DNA of 18,580 bases from Sulfurimonas sp. Lineage in GTDB: Bacteria > Campylobacterota > Campylobacteria > Campylobacterales > Sulfurimonadaceae. The translations under genes were made by a program, and so were the position numbers. The stretch is taken from positions 1-18,580 of the forward strand of contig JALSKR010000085.1 in the NCBI GenBank assembly GCA_026988735.1, in the 5' to 3' direction. The notes under the pieces were generated by a model. The model was not told where the DNA came from. It did no database searches and worked only from the letters and a program-made list of their open reading frames with translations. This document shows, one piece after another, positions 7,830-15,581 of the stretch (its first letter is position 1; each line of letters begins with the position of its first letter).

Positions 7830-8420
7830 CTACTCTTTGTCGTTTTTCACTAAAACTTCATCAATCATTCCATACTCTTTCGCTTCTGCAGCACTCATAA
7901 AGTTATCACGATCTGTATCTTTTTCGACTGTTTTAATGCTTTGCCCGGTATTTTTTGCCAAGATTTCATTGAGTTCTTTTTTCATACGAAGAATCTCTTC
8001 TGCCTGAATTGCGATATCAGTTGCCTGCCCCTGTGCACCGCCTAAAGGCTGGTGTATCATGATTCTTGCATGAGGAAGTGCATAGCGTTTGCCTTTTTCA
8101 CCGCTCGAGAGCAAAAATGCACCCATAGATGCAGCCTGTCCTATACAGATAGTGGCAACATGAGGACGAATATAGTTCATCGTATCAAAAATGGCCATTC
8201 CCGCAGTTACAACTCCGCCGGGAGAGTTAATATAAAAATAGATGTCTTTTTCAGGATCTTCCGCTTCAAGAAACAAAAACTGTGCAACTATAGTAGATGC
8301 CACAGCATCATTTACCTCGCCACTGAGCATGACAATTCTATCTTTTAAAAGACGGGAAAAAATATCATAAGAACGCTCGCCACGTCCTGTTTTTTCCACT
8401 ACATAAGGAATATAGCTCAT
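7830..8420 (-). CDS. clpP: ATP-dependent Clp protease proteolytic subunit
   Basis: Forms the tetradecameric serine-protease chamber that degrades proteins unfolded by ClpX or ClpA. At 196 residues it is full length. The catalytic triad is visible: Ser98 in GQAASMGA, His123 in [10 protein letters not shown] and Asp172 in DRDNF. The N-terminal [28 protein letters not shown] block is typical of the family. It starts three bases after the tig stop codon, so chaperone and protease are co-expressed, an arrangement shared by many bacteria. Confidence 0.97.
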   Translation of the reverse strand: MSYIPYVVEKTGRGERSYDIFSRLLKDRIVMLSGEVNDAVASTIVAQFLFLEAEDPEKDIYFYINSPGGVVTAGMAIFDTMNYIRPHVATICIGQAASMGAFLLSSGEKGKRYALPHARIMIHQPLGGAQGQATDIAIQAEEILRMKKELNEILAKNTGQSIKTVEKDTDRDNFMSAAEAKEYGMIDEVLVKNDKE

Positions 8421-8423
8421 GAT

Positions 8424-9722
8424 TTACGCTTCTAACTTTTCATTCAAAAGAGCAGTTAGCACTTTGTCTTCCACCATTGACATTTGAATTGCAGGAAGAT
8501 AACCTGCCTCTTTATAATGCTCATACGCCTTTTGAGGGTCTTGACCCATTTGCATTGCTTCATAGTAAATAGTCTGCATAACTTCCTGCTCTTCAACCTT
8601 TATACCAAGTTCCTGTGCAAGTGCATCTATAATAAATGTCGCTTTTACACTTTTTACTGCATCATCACGGAAGCTTTCACGAAGCTCTTCCAGTTTTTCA
8701 GGGTTTTCACGAAGTTCTTTAATCTCATCTTCGCTCATTTGTGATGCTTTTTTATTTACCGCCATATCAATTTCCTGATCAACAACAAATTCAGGCAGGT
8801 CAAAATCAATTTTTTCTACTAAAGTCTCAAGCAATTTTGGTTTCAACTCTTCATTGTAAAGTTTTGCAATTTTTTCCTGTTCAAGTGCTTTTTTCACTTC
8901 TTCTTTGAGTTTTTCCAGAGTTGCATCTTCTTCACCAGGAAGCAGTTTTTTTGCAAGCTCATCATCTATGACAACCTCATCTTTTACTTTTATGCCGTTT
9001 ACTTTTACTTTAAATTCGGCATCTTTTCCTGCAAGTGTGTCTGAACCATAGTTTTCAGGGAATGTTACATTAATAGTAACTTCTTCATCTCTTTTTACAC
9101 CAATTAACTGATCTTCAAAACCTGGGATAAACTGACCTGAACCGAGTTTAAGTTCAAAATTCTCTGCAGCACCGCCTTCAAAAGCTTTTCCGTCTATAAA
9201 ACCTTCAAAGTCAATAACAGCAGTATCACCCTCTTTCATTTTACGGTTACGCTTGATGTCAACCAAAGGTGCCTGATTCTCAGCAATCTCTTTGATTCTC
9301 TCTTCAACTTCTTCATCTGTCACTGCTGGTTTTTCAAAGTCAGGAACGAAAGATTTTACATTTTCTAAATTAATTTCAGGACGCATAGCTATTTTTACAG
9401 CTACCTCGATTTTATCATCACTTTTTTCAAATTTAGAAATAGTTGGCTCACCAATCAAAGATGCATTGTCAATATTTAACTCTGTCAAACCTTTTGCAAG
9501 AACTTCACGAAGAGCTTCCGCTTCAGCATCTTCAACAAGTTTTTGACCATATTGCTTTTTGATGATAGCAACAGGAACTTTCCCTTTACGGAAACCTTGA
9601 ACATTTGCAGTTTTAGAGAGTTGTTTAGCAATTTTTTCTACATTTGCATTTACCTCATCCATAGAGATTGTAGCTTCAATTTGAGCATTTGCACCATTAA
9701 TTTTATTTGATTTGATTTCCAT
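8424..9722 (-). CDS. tig: Trigger factor
   Basis: Ribosome-associated chaperone and peptidyl-prolyl isomerase that shields nascent chains at the exit tunnel. The 432-residue protein has the L23-docking signature GFRKGKVP at 43-50. An FKBP-type isomerase domain spans about 163-245 (GDTAVIDFEGFIDGKAFEGG and GSGQFIPGFEDQLIGV). A long helical C-terminal chaperone domain completes it. I chose the ATG at 9722, with AGGAAA seven bases upstream; a TTG immediately before it is a less likely start. It is the first gene of the tig-clpP-GGDEF-def unit. Confidence 0.96.
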   Translation of the reverse strand: MEIKSNKINGANAQIEATISMDEVNANVEKIAKQLSKTANVQGFRKGKVPVAIIKKQYGQKLVEDAEAEALREVLAKGLTELNIDNASLIGEPTISKFEKSDDKIEVAVKIAMRPEINLENVKSFVPDFEKPAVTDEEVEERIKEIAENQAPLVDIKRNRKMKEGDTAVIDFEGFIDGKAFEGGAAENFELKLGSGQFIPGFEDQLIGVKRDEEVTINVTFPENYGSDTLAGKDAEFKVKVNGIKVKDEVVIDDELAKKLLPGEEDATLEKLKEEVKKALEQEKIAKLYNEELKPKLLETLVEKIDFDLPEFVVDQEIDMAVNKKASQMSEDEIKELRENPEKLEELRESFRDDAVKSVKATFIIDALAQELGIKVEEQEVMQTIYYEAMQMGQDPQKAYEHYKEAGYLPAIQMSMVEDKVLTALLNEKLEA

Positions 9723-9746
9723 CAATTTCCTTTTATTTGTGTTGTC

Positions 9747-9763
9747 TAGTATTATTTATACTA
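9747..9763. repeat. Small inverted repeat in the tig leader
   Basis: TAGTAT and ATACTA separated by five bases, between the predicted tig promoter and its ribosome binding site. It may be an operator or a weak leader hairpin; no known regulator site is recognised. Confidence 0.3.
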
Positions 9764-9775
9764 TTATTGTGGACA

Positions 9776-9781
9776 ATCATA
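9776..9781 (-). promoter_or_regulatory. Probable -10 box of the tig operon promoter
   Basis: TATGAT on the minus strand, preceded by a T-run (TTTTTGG). This matches the local promoter style and lies in the 82-base gap after lspA. The leader would be about 47 nt. Confidence 0.45.
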
Positions 9782-9804
9782 CCAAAAATGTGCTTTTTTT
9801 ATGA

Positions 9805-10266
9805 TTAATTTTTGCATAAATTTGGTTTGAAATTTAAAATAAGCAGCCATAAAACAGCAAAATCTATCATCACATCTGCAAAATTAAAAACAGCAAAATC
9901 AAATCCGCAGTGCCAGTAAACCATATCTACCACGCCTCCGTGAATAAATCTGTCATATATGTTTGAAAATGCCCCCCCAAGAAGTATTCCCACAGGCAAA
10001 GCGTAACATAACTTTTTAAGGTATAGTACATATGCCAAAACACCACTTACAAGCAGAAGCTGAATATACTTCAGATACTCATTCAAAAATGCAAACATTG
10101 AAAATGCAACACCCTTGTTGTAAACAAGTATCAGATCGATACACTCTGTATAATAACGAAAGCCTTCCACAAAGAGGCTTTTAATATTTTGATCAATGAT
10201 AAATACACCTGCAAGACTAAAAAGCAAGATTGCGGACAGGCGTAACATTTTATTATTGTTATTCAT
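9805..10266 (-). CDS. lspA: Lipoprotein signal peptidase (signal peptidase II)
   Basis: Inner-membrane aspartyl protease that cleaves signal peptides from diacylglyceryl-modified prolipoproteins. It has 153 residues with about four hydrophobic segments. Conserved motifs include [10 protein letters not shown] (49-58), [10 protein letters not shown] and GGVVDM with catalytic Asp114, and FNFADV with catalytic Asp131. The start overlaps the end of glmM by eight bases, so the two are translationally coupled; this glmM-lspA order is also known in Campylobacter. ATG at residue 7 is an alternative start, but the first ATG fits the overlap better. Confidence 0.95.
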   Translation of the reverse strand: MNNNNKMLRLSAILLFSLAGVFIIDQNIKSLFVEGFRYYTECIDLILVYNKGVAFSMFAFLNEYLKYIQLLLVSGVLAYVLYLKKLCYALPVGILLGGAFSNIYDRFIHGGVVDMVYWHCGFDFAVFNFADVMIDFAVLWLLILNFKPNLCKN

Positions 10267-11599
10267 TGAGCTCTTTTTTAAAAAATTCTACGATTTCATT
10301 CATTTTTTCATGCATAATATCAGCCTCTTTACACTCCAGCAAAACTCTCAGTTTGTTTTCTGTTCCTGAATATCGAATCAAATGCCGTATTCCTTCCTCC
10401 TCTAAAGCATGCAACTTTTCATCCAGAGAAGCAATTGCATGCAAAGGCTTTTTTGTCTTTACATGTAAGCTTACAAGTTTTTGCGGATATAAAGGAAATG
10501 GTCGTAAAAGTTCTGAAGCTTTTTTCTTTTTATCAATCAATAAAGCAAGTACCTGAAGTGTTGCTACAAGTCCGTCTCCGGTTTTTGCAAAATCGCCAAA
10601 TATAATATGTCCGCTTTGTTCCCCGCCAAAGTTAATACCCTGCTTTTTCATAATTTCCAAAACATGTTTGTCTCCGACATCTGAGCGAAAAAGTTTTAAT
10701 CCGCTTGCCGACAAATAGTCTTCAAGTCCCTGATTACTCATAACAGTTGTTACAACACCTCCGCCTTGAAGTTTGCTTTGCTCCTGCAAATAGACACCAA
10801 GTGCACCCAGTAGATGGTCACCATCTACTACTTCTCCTTTTTCATCTACAACAACAAGTCTGTCAGCATCACCGTCAAGTGCTATCCCTAAATCTGCTCT
10901 GTATTTAATGACACTCTTGCACAAATCTTTCGTATGCAAAGCACCACAGCCTTCATTGATATTAAAACCGTTTGGTTTGTTATGCAGTACGATTACCTCA
11001 GCACCCAATTCTTCTAAAACTGTAGGACCTACTTTATAGGCTGCGCCATTGGCTGTATCTAAGACAATACGCATGCCCTGCAGTGTCATATACACAGGAA
11101 AAGAGTTCTTCAACTGTACGATATAGCGACCTATAACATCATCAATACGCTTCGCTTTTCCTATTTTTTTTCCTGTAACCTGTGACTTCGCTATGAGCTT
11201 TTCATTAAAATATATATTTTCTATCTCTTGTTCAATCTCACTTGTAAACTTATCCCCGCGAGCATTAAAAAACTTGATACCGTTATCTTCATAAGAGTTA
11301 TGCGAAGCAGAAATCATAATTCCTGCATCACAGCGCATATTTTCAGTGATATAGGCAATAGCGGGCGTAGGCATAGGCCCCACCTGAATAACATCATACC
11401 CAATAGCCGTCAAACCGCTTACTATGGCATTCTCTATCATATATCCGCTTCTGCGTGTATCTTTACCTACTAGTATTTTATTTGTCACAGCTGATGACTT
11501 CAGATATATCCCCGCAGCCATAGCTACTTTCATCGCAACCGAAGCACTTAAAAAAGAACCTGCTTCACCTCTTACACCATCTGTACCAAATAATTTCAT
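10259..11599 (-). CDS. glmM: Phosphoglucosamine mutase
   Basis: Converts glucosamine-6-phosphate to glucosamine-1-phosphate on the way to UDP-GlcNAc for peptidoglycan and LPS. At 446 residues it matches the family. It begins with [11 protein letters not shown]. The phosphoserine loop ISASHN holds Ser99, the metal loop DGDADR is intact, and the C-terminal phosphate-binding loop reads [11 protein letters not shown]. The ATG at 11599 was chosen: AGGAGA lies nine bases upstream, whereas a GTG three codons earlier would directly abut that ribosome binding site. It is first in the glmM-lspA unit. Confidence 0.96.
   Translation of the reverse strand: MKLFGTDGVRGEAGSFLSASVAMKVAMAAGIYLKSSAVTNKILVGKDTRRSGYMIENAIVSGLTAIGYDVIQVGPMPTPAIAYITENMRCDAGIMISASHNSYEDNGIKFFNARGDKFTSEIEQEIENIYFNEKLIAKSQVTGKKIGKAKRIDDVIGRYIVQLKNSFPVYMTLQGMRIVLDTANGAAYKVGPTVLEELGAEVIVLHNKPNGFNINEGCGALHTKDLCKSVIKYRADLGIALDGDADRLVVVDEKGEVVDGDHLLGALGVYLQEQSKLQGGGVVTTVMSNQGLEDYLSASGLKLFRSDVGDKHVLEIMKKQGINFGGEQSGHIIFGDFAKTGDGLVATLQVLALLIDKKKKASELLRPFPLYPQKLVSLHVKTKKPLHAIASLDEKLHALEEEGIRHLIRYSGTENKLRVLLECKEADIMHEKMNEIVEFFKKELNE
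10459..10468. repeat. Third copy of TTACATGTAA, inside glmM
   Basis: The same ten-base palindrome as at 4585 and 6202, here within the coding sequence. It may be a chance occurrence; it is recorded because three exact copies in 18.6 kb exceed rough expectation. Confidence 0.25.
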
Positions 11600-11630
11600 A
11601 TACTGCACTCTCCTGCTTTTCTCATAAAAT

Positions 11631-11636
11631 AGTATA
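11631..11636 (-). promoter_or_regulatory. Possible -10 box of the glmM promoter
   Basis: TATACT on the minus strand, about 30 bases before the glmM ATG. The same site overlaps TATAAT on the + strand (11633-11638), so its orientation is not certain. Confidence 0.4.
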
Positions 11637-11650
11637 ATTTCAGGGCTGTA

Positions 11651-11695
11651 GTTTACATGAGGATTTGCTCTCTTGTTTTAGCTCTTTATGTAAAC
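11651..11695. repeat. Spaced inverted repeat between glmM and rpsT
   Basis: GTTTACAT at 11651-11658 and its exact complement ATGTAAAC at 11688-11695, 29 bases apart, with GAG/CTC pairing possible just inside. It lies between the divergent promoters, upstream of both. It could be a two-site operator or part of an untranslated RNA. Confidence 0.4.
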
Positions 11696-11754
11696 GGTAA
11701 CCAAGACTTTGTGCATTTTACCACCCTTTAACTTAATTTTAATTATTTTTAAGG

Positions 11755-11760
11755 TAATAT
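11755..11760 (+). promoter_or_regulatory. Possible -10 box of the rpsT-prfA promoter
   Basis: TAATAT after a T-rich stretch (11736-11750), giving a leader of about 26 nt with AAGGA at 11779-11783. The match to TATAAT is imperfect. Confidence 0.4.
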
Positions 11761-11792
11761 TTCGCACTTAAATTCCAAAAAGGACTCATTAA

Positions 11793-12053
11793 ATGGCAAA
11801 TCACAAGTCATCAATTAAGAGAATTCGCCAGACACTCGTTCGTACTGAACGTAATCGTTTCTATAGAACTCGTCTTAAAAACATCGTAAAAGCAGTTAGT
11901 TCAGCAGTTGAAGCTGGTAACAAAGAAGAAGCACAGGCAGCATTTAAAGTTGCTAACCAACAAATTCATAAATTTGTAAGCAAAGGTATCTTAAAAAAAG
12001 AGACTGCTGCAAGAAAAGTAAGCCGTCTACACAAAACTGTAAACGCAATATAA
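11793..12053 (+). CDS. rpsT: 30S ribosomal protein S20
   Basis: Primary 16S rRNA-binding protein of the small subunit. At 86 residues and very basic, it opens with [21 protein letters not shown] and ends with the family's typical [27 protein letters not shown] block. AAGGA lies nine bases upstream of the ATG. The prfA start codon follows 12 bases after the stop, so a ribosomal protein and a release factor share a transcript, an order common in Campylobacterota. Confidence 0.97.
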   Translation: MANHKSSIKRIRQTLVRTERNRFYRTRLKNIVKAVSSAVEAGNKEEAQAAFKVANQQIHKFVSKGILKKETAARKVSRLHKTVNAI

Positions 12054-12065
12054 AGGTAGCACTCA

Positions 12066-13133
12066 ATGCTAGCAGATAAACTTACACCGTTTATCAACCG
12101 CTATAACGAACTTAGCGAATTGCTAAGTTCACCTGACATTACTTCTGACATCAAACGAATGACAGAACTCTCAAAAGAACAATCTTCCCTCTTACCTATC
12201 GTTGAAAAAGCAAAAGAGTATAAAGCACTTATAGAAGAGATTAGTGACTCAAAAGAGATGCTTTCAGATCCTGAAATGGGTGATATGGCAAAAGAAGAAC
12301 TCAAAGAGCTTGAACCGCAGGTCTCCGTTTTGGAAGAAGAGATAAAAATGTTGCTACTTCCAAAAGATCCTAATGATGACAGGAATATCATTGTAGAGCT
12401 TCGTGCAGGAGCCGGTGGGGATGAAGCGGCAATTTTTGTCGGAGATTTGTTTGATGCTTATACCCGTTATGCTGATTTGAAAGGGTGGAAAATAGAGCTG
12501 ATGAGCACTTCTCCTTCAGATGCAGGCGGATATAAAGAGGTTATCGCACTTATAAAAGGTGAACAGGTTTACAGCAGGTTGAAATACGAAGGCGGTACGC
12601 ATAGAGTACAACGTGTACCACAAACGGAAAGTCAGGGTCGTGTACATACATCAGCTATCACAGTAGCAGTTATGCCTGAAGTAGATGATGTTGAAATAGA
12701 AATCAATGAAAATGATTTAAAGATTGATGTAATGCGCTCTTCGGGATGTGGCGGACAGTCTGTCAATACTACTGACTCCGCTGTTCGTATTACGCACTTG
12801 CCAACAGGACTTGTTGTAACCAACCAGGATCAAAAGTCACAACATAAAAACAGAGAAAAAGCAATGAAGGTTCTCAAAGCAAGACTTTATGATTTACAGA
12901 TGCAAGAAGCCCAGGCCGAAGATGCAGCACAACGTGCAGCACAGGTAGGAACAGGTGACAGAAGCGGAAGAATCAGAACCTATAACTATCCGCAAAACCG
13001 TATCAGTGATCATAGAATCAATTTGACACTCTACAGATTAAATGAAATTATGAGTGGCGGACTGCTTGATGAAATTATTGAACCGCTCATAGCCGATCAT
13101 CAGGCAAAAATTGTGGAAGCAGCAGGACTGTAA
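12066..13133 (+). CDS. prfA: Peptide chain release factor 1
   Basis: Recognises UAA and UAG in the ribosomal A site and triggers peptide release. The 355-residue length is standard. The catalytic GGQ is at 229-231 ([16 protein letters not shown]). The codon-reading PxT motif is PQT at 185-187 within [14 protein letters not shown], which identifies RF1 rather than RF2 (SPF). A long N-terminal coiled coil precedes the [11 protein letters not shown] block at 114-124. It follows rpsT by 12 bases with only a weak GGTAG ribosome binding site, suggesting dependence on upstream translation. Confidence 0.97.
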   Translation: MLADKLTPFINRYNELSELLSSPDITSDIKRMTELSKEQSSLLPIVEKAKEYKALIEEISDSKEMLSDPEMGDMAKEELKELEPQVSVLEEEIKMLLLPKDPNDDRNIIVELRAGAGGDEAAIFVGDLFDAYTRYADLKGWKIELMSTSPSDAGGYKEVIALIKGEQVYSRLKYEGGTHRVQRVPQTESQGRVHTSAITVAVMPEVDDVEIEINENDLKIDVMRSSGCGGQSVNTTDSAVRITHLPTGLVVTNQDQKSQHKNREKAMKVLKARLYDLQMQEAQAEDAAQRAAQVGTGDRSGRIRTYNYPQNRISDHRINLTLYRLNEIMSGGLLDEIIEPLIADHQAKIVEAAGL

Positions 13134-13140
13134 ATTCTCA

Positions 13141-13321
13141 ATACCATTTTCGGAAGCAAGGTTTTAACCTTGCCCTTAATCTTCAAAGCCACAAAGCCCG
13201 CACTAAAGTACCAATGCCATTAAGTTAAGGAAAAATTCGATGTGTTCTCGGAACCTAGGTTTTAACCTAGGCTTTAGTCGTTAAAGCCTAGCAGGCGAAG
13301 CTAAAGCATCGCTTCCGAAAA
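13141..13321. repeat. Mosaic palindromic intergenic repeat, copy 1
   Basis: Fills the gap between the convergent genes prfA and dapF. Outer ends are an 11-bp perfect inverted pair: TTTTCGGAAGC at 13147-13157 and GCTTCCGAAAA at 13311-13321. Inside are two 18-bp palindromes around GGTTTTAACC: 13156-13173 (arms GCAAGGTT/AACCTTGC) and 13254-13271 (arms CCTAGGTT/AACCTAGG). A further nine-bp stem is TAGGCTTTA/TAAAGCCTA (13269-13291). The stretch 13249-13320 aligns without gaps to 16620-16691, with 67 of 72 bases identical. There is no coding potential. The stems could work as a two-way terminator. Confidence 0.85.
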
Positions 13322-13355
13322 AATTGCTTAAATTAAACATTGGGACGTAAAAGCC

Positions 13356-14114
13356 TTACGCTTCCCACTCCGTCTCAAATGTCTTTTTCACACGACCTTT
13401 AAAAATAATGGTTTTCTCATTTACCCCAAGATAAAGTGTATCACCGCTTGTCGGATAGACTTCTATATTGTTTTTCACGGCACCCTCTTTGTATGCTCTG
13501 TAAAAACAGGCAGCCATTCCGGTTCCACATGCTAAAGTTTCATCTTCAACACCACGCTCATAGGTTCGAACGCGTAAATTTCCATCTGCAACATGCATTA
13601 CATTTACATTAGCATTATAAACATAACGAAGTTCATGTGCTTCTTCTAAGTCAAACTCGTTGATATTCTCAGTATATCGCACCAAATGCGGCACACCTGT
13701 ATTTATCATCCACCAGGAATGTCCACCAAATTCTATTGCAGTTTCTACAATCTCAGGAGGGGTTAATTCACTCTCTACCATAGCACTTTTAGGTGTATTT
13801 TCTTCTACTTTGGCGCCTATAACACCGGCACCTGTCACAAACTGCATTTGTGCGGGTGCAAGATTGTTGTTATAGGCATAATGTGCGCATGCTCTACTGC
13901 CGTTTCCACACATATCTGCATGACTTCCGTCTGAATTATAGAATTCCCATTCAAAATCATACTCGTCATGGGGAACAACGACTATAAGACCATCTGCTCC
14001 TATTCCTTCTTGACGATGACACAGAGTTTTTGCAAGTTTACTACGTTCTTGTTTCACATCATCGTGAAATATGACAAAATCATTTCCGTTTGCACTGTAT
14101 TTTGCTATTTTCAT
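13356..14114 (-). CDS. dapF: Diaminopimelate epimerase
   Basis: Interconverts LL- and meso-diaminopimelate for lysine and peptidoglycan synthesis. The cofactor-free two-cysteine mechanism is supported by Cys69 in DMCGNGSRACAHYA and Cys196 in ETLACGTGMAA. The N-terminal motif is ANGNDFVIF. At 252 residues it is somewhat shorter than the E. coli enzyme but normal for this phylum. Its ATG overlaps the coaE stop (ATGA), so it is the last gene of the speE-like-coaE-dapF operon. Confidence 0.96.
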   Translation of the reverse strand: MKIAKYSANGNDFVIFHDDVKQERSKLAKTLCHRQEGIGADGLIVVVPHDEYDFEWEFYNSDGSHADMCGNGSRACAHYAYNNNLAPAQMQFVTGAGVIGAKVEENTPKSAMVESELTPPEIVETAIEFGGHSWWMINTGVPHLVRYTENINEFDLEEAHELRYVYNANVNVMHVADGNLRVRTYERGVEDETLACGTGMAACFYRAYKEGAVKNNIEVYPTSGDTLYLGVNEKTIIFKGRVKKTFETEWEA

Positions 14115-14707
14115 TTTTTGTATATCCTCTTGATTTTATCTACAAACTCTTCTACTTCATTTTGTAAATGTTTCAAATTTTTTGAATTGTCTATAATCCA
14201 GGTTGCCTTTTGTCTCTTTTCATCAATAGGCATTTGTGAGCCAATCCGTTGCAACGACTCCTCTTTTGAATAACCATTGCGTTTCATAAAACGCTCAAGC
14301 TGAATATCTGCAGGAGTATATACCACAACACTCTCTTTTATATCATAATTAGAGTTTTCAAAAAAAAGCGGGATGTCTATAAGATAAGGAAATTTAAATT
14401 TGTCTTGTTTTTCGCTGCGTTTTTCTATCTCAGCCTGTATTTTAGGGTGCAGATATGCTTCTAATGTTTTTTTAGCCACAGGATGAGAAAAAATATAACT
14501 CCCAAGCTTGCTACGGTCAACTTTCGTACCATTTATGTACTCATCACCAAAAGTCTCTCTCACCCATTCTAACGAATCATCAAGAATCTCATGCGAAATA
14601 GTATCGGCATCAATCACTCTCATACCATTTAATGCCAAAAGTGAAGCTACTGTACTTTTTCCAGTAGCTATACCGCCGGTTAATGCAATAGCATACTTAT
14701 ACGCCAT
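14111..14707 (-). CDS. coaE: Dephospho-CoA kinase
   Basis: Phosphorylates the ribose 3'-hydroxyl of dephospho-CoA, the last step of coenzyme A synthesis. The 198-residue P-loop kinase has TGGIATGKS at 10-18, the conserved VIDADTISHEIL block soon after, and a DIPLFFE motif in the middle. The start overlaps the speE-like stop by one base (TAATG) and the end overlaps dapF by four bases, so the three genes are tightly coupled. Confidence 0.95.
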   Translation of the reverse strand: MAYKYAIALTGGIATGKSTVASLLALNGMRVIDADTISHEILDDSLEWVRETFGDEYINGTKVDRSKLGSYIFSHPVAKKTLEAYLHPKIQAEIEKRSEKQDKFKFPYLIDIPLFFENSNYDIKESVVVYTPADIQLERFMKRNGYSKEESLQRIGSQMPIDEKRQKATWIIDNSKNLKHLQNEVEEFVDKIKRIYKK

Positions 14708-15258
14708 TAGTTTTTGATTATACCCAAATACTCTTTTCTTACATTATTTCCCGTAGCAAAAGCAGCAGGATGTACATCGCAGTTATAATACTCTAAGCTA
14801 TCAAGCAGATCTGTTCTTTGTAAGATGACATCTGCTGTCGGATGATACTCTTTTGAGGCCAAAAGTGCTGTTTGTCCATTACCAAGATTGTATGGCATAA
14901 TAATTTTCGCATACTTGCCTAAAATCTGCATAATTTTTTTGTTTTCAGCAACATCATCCAAAGATGGATGCGTAGTAACCAAAAGCCCGTTTTCATTTAA
15001 TACTCTGTTAAAGTGTGCCAATACAGCAGCATCCGTCTCTAGTTCTGAAATCACTACATCATATTTGTCATCTGCAACTTCACGTAACAGATTTATATCT
15101 GCAGAAATTACATCACAAGTAATATCATCATACTTATACTTTTGCACCTCTGCTACAAAAGCTGCTGAGTTTGAACTCACGATTAAAACATTGTTTGGTT
15201 CTTTATGTGTACACAATGGCACATGCACCATCATTTCATTATATATAAAATCTTTCAT
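14707..15258 (-). CDS. Truncated, divergent spermidine synthase-like protein
   Basis: Homologous to polyamine aminopropyltransferases (SpeE): FIYNEMMVHVPLCTH at 4-18 closely matches the SpeE motif, and the C-terminal YYNCDVHPAAFA at 157-168 matches the family's end. Its 183 residues lack the N-terminal beta-domain of about 50 residues; an in-frame TAA lies 12 codons upstream and AGGAA sits before this ATG, so the short start is real. The cofactor loop GGGDG is replaced by SSNSAA (28-33), and the catalytic Asp region SDCTDP reads SELETD (71-76). Classical spermidine synthesis is therefore doubtful. It is first in the operon with coaE, and Helicobacter also has speE beside coaE. Alternative: a repurposed methyltransferase-fold protein. 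Confidence 0.8.
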   Translation of the reverse strand: MKDFIYNEMMVHVPLCTHKEPNNVLIVSSNSAAFVAEVQKYKYDDITCDVISADINLLREVADDKYDVVISELETDAAVLAHFNRVLNENGLLVTTHPSLDDVAENKKIMQILGKYAKIIMPYNLGNGQTALLASKEYHPTADVILQRTDLLDSLEYYNCDVHPAAFATGNNVRKEYLGIIKN

Positions 15259-15275
15259 TCTTAAATTCCTGTTGT

Positions 15276-15286
15276 GGGCACTGCCC
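15276..15286. repeat. GC-rich mini-palindrome in the speE-like leader
   Basis: GGGCACTGCCC, symmetric about one base, unusually GC-rich for this DNA. It lies between the promoter and the ribosome binding site of the speE-like-coaE-dapF operon. A short hairpin or operator is possible. Confidence 0.3.
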
Positions 15287-15304
15287 GTAGATTAATTAAA
15301 AGCG

Positions 15305-15310
15305 ATTTTA
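15305..15310 (-). promoter_or_regulatory. Probable -10 box of the speE-like-coaE-dapF operon
   Basis: TAAAAT on the minus strand preceded by TATGC, about 47 bases before the first ATG. It faces away from the -10 box at 15342. Confidence 0.5.
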
Positions 15311-15341
15311 GCATATTTGGATTAATTTTACTTAATATCGC

Positions 15342-15347
15342 TATAAT
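15342..15347 (+). promoter_or_regulatory. Probable -10 box of the DUF2892-purM promoter
   Basis: Consensus TATAAT preceded by ATCGC, giving a leader of about 27 nt to the ATG at 15381, with AAAGG as ribosome binding site. Confidence 0.6.
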
Positions 15348-15380
15348 TACAATATATTTATAAAAACTTAAAGGTATAAA

Positions 15381-15581
15381 ATGGATTATAACAAAATTAG
15401 AAAGTTTTGTAGAGTGTTTCGCATTGCACTTGGTCTTGCGCTCATCATTACAGGCTTTATAACAGGCATAGTGTGGTTCTATCTTGGACTGATTCCTCTC
15501 ATTGCGGGCTTAACAAACTTCTGTCCACTTTGTATCATTTCAAAAAAATGTGATTTACCACAAAATTCGGAGTCAAAATAA
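15381..15581 (+). CDS. Small inner-membrane protein of the DUF2892 (YgaP-like) type
   Basis: A 66-residue protein with two hydrophobic helices (about 12-30 and 32-46), followed by GLTNFCPLCIISKKCD. The GLT-x-FCPL motif is the hallmark of DUF2892, a short membrane domain otherwise fused to rhodanese in YgaP or found alone. Three cysteines (48, 51, 57) follow the second helix, and a sulfur-handling or redox role has been suggested for relatives, but nothing here proves it. The stop overlaps the purM start by one base (TAATG), which implies translational coupling. AAAGG lies seven bases before the ATG. Confidence 0.82.
   Translation: MDYNKIRKFCRVFRIALGLALIITGFITGIVWFYLGLIPLIAGLTNFCPLCIISKKCDLPQNSESK

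Noticed and set aside
13141..13321. CRISPR array or insertion sequence at the repeat
   Set aside because: No regularly spaced identical repeats with unique spacers, and no transposase frame in or beside the element.
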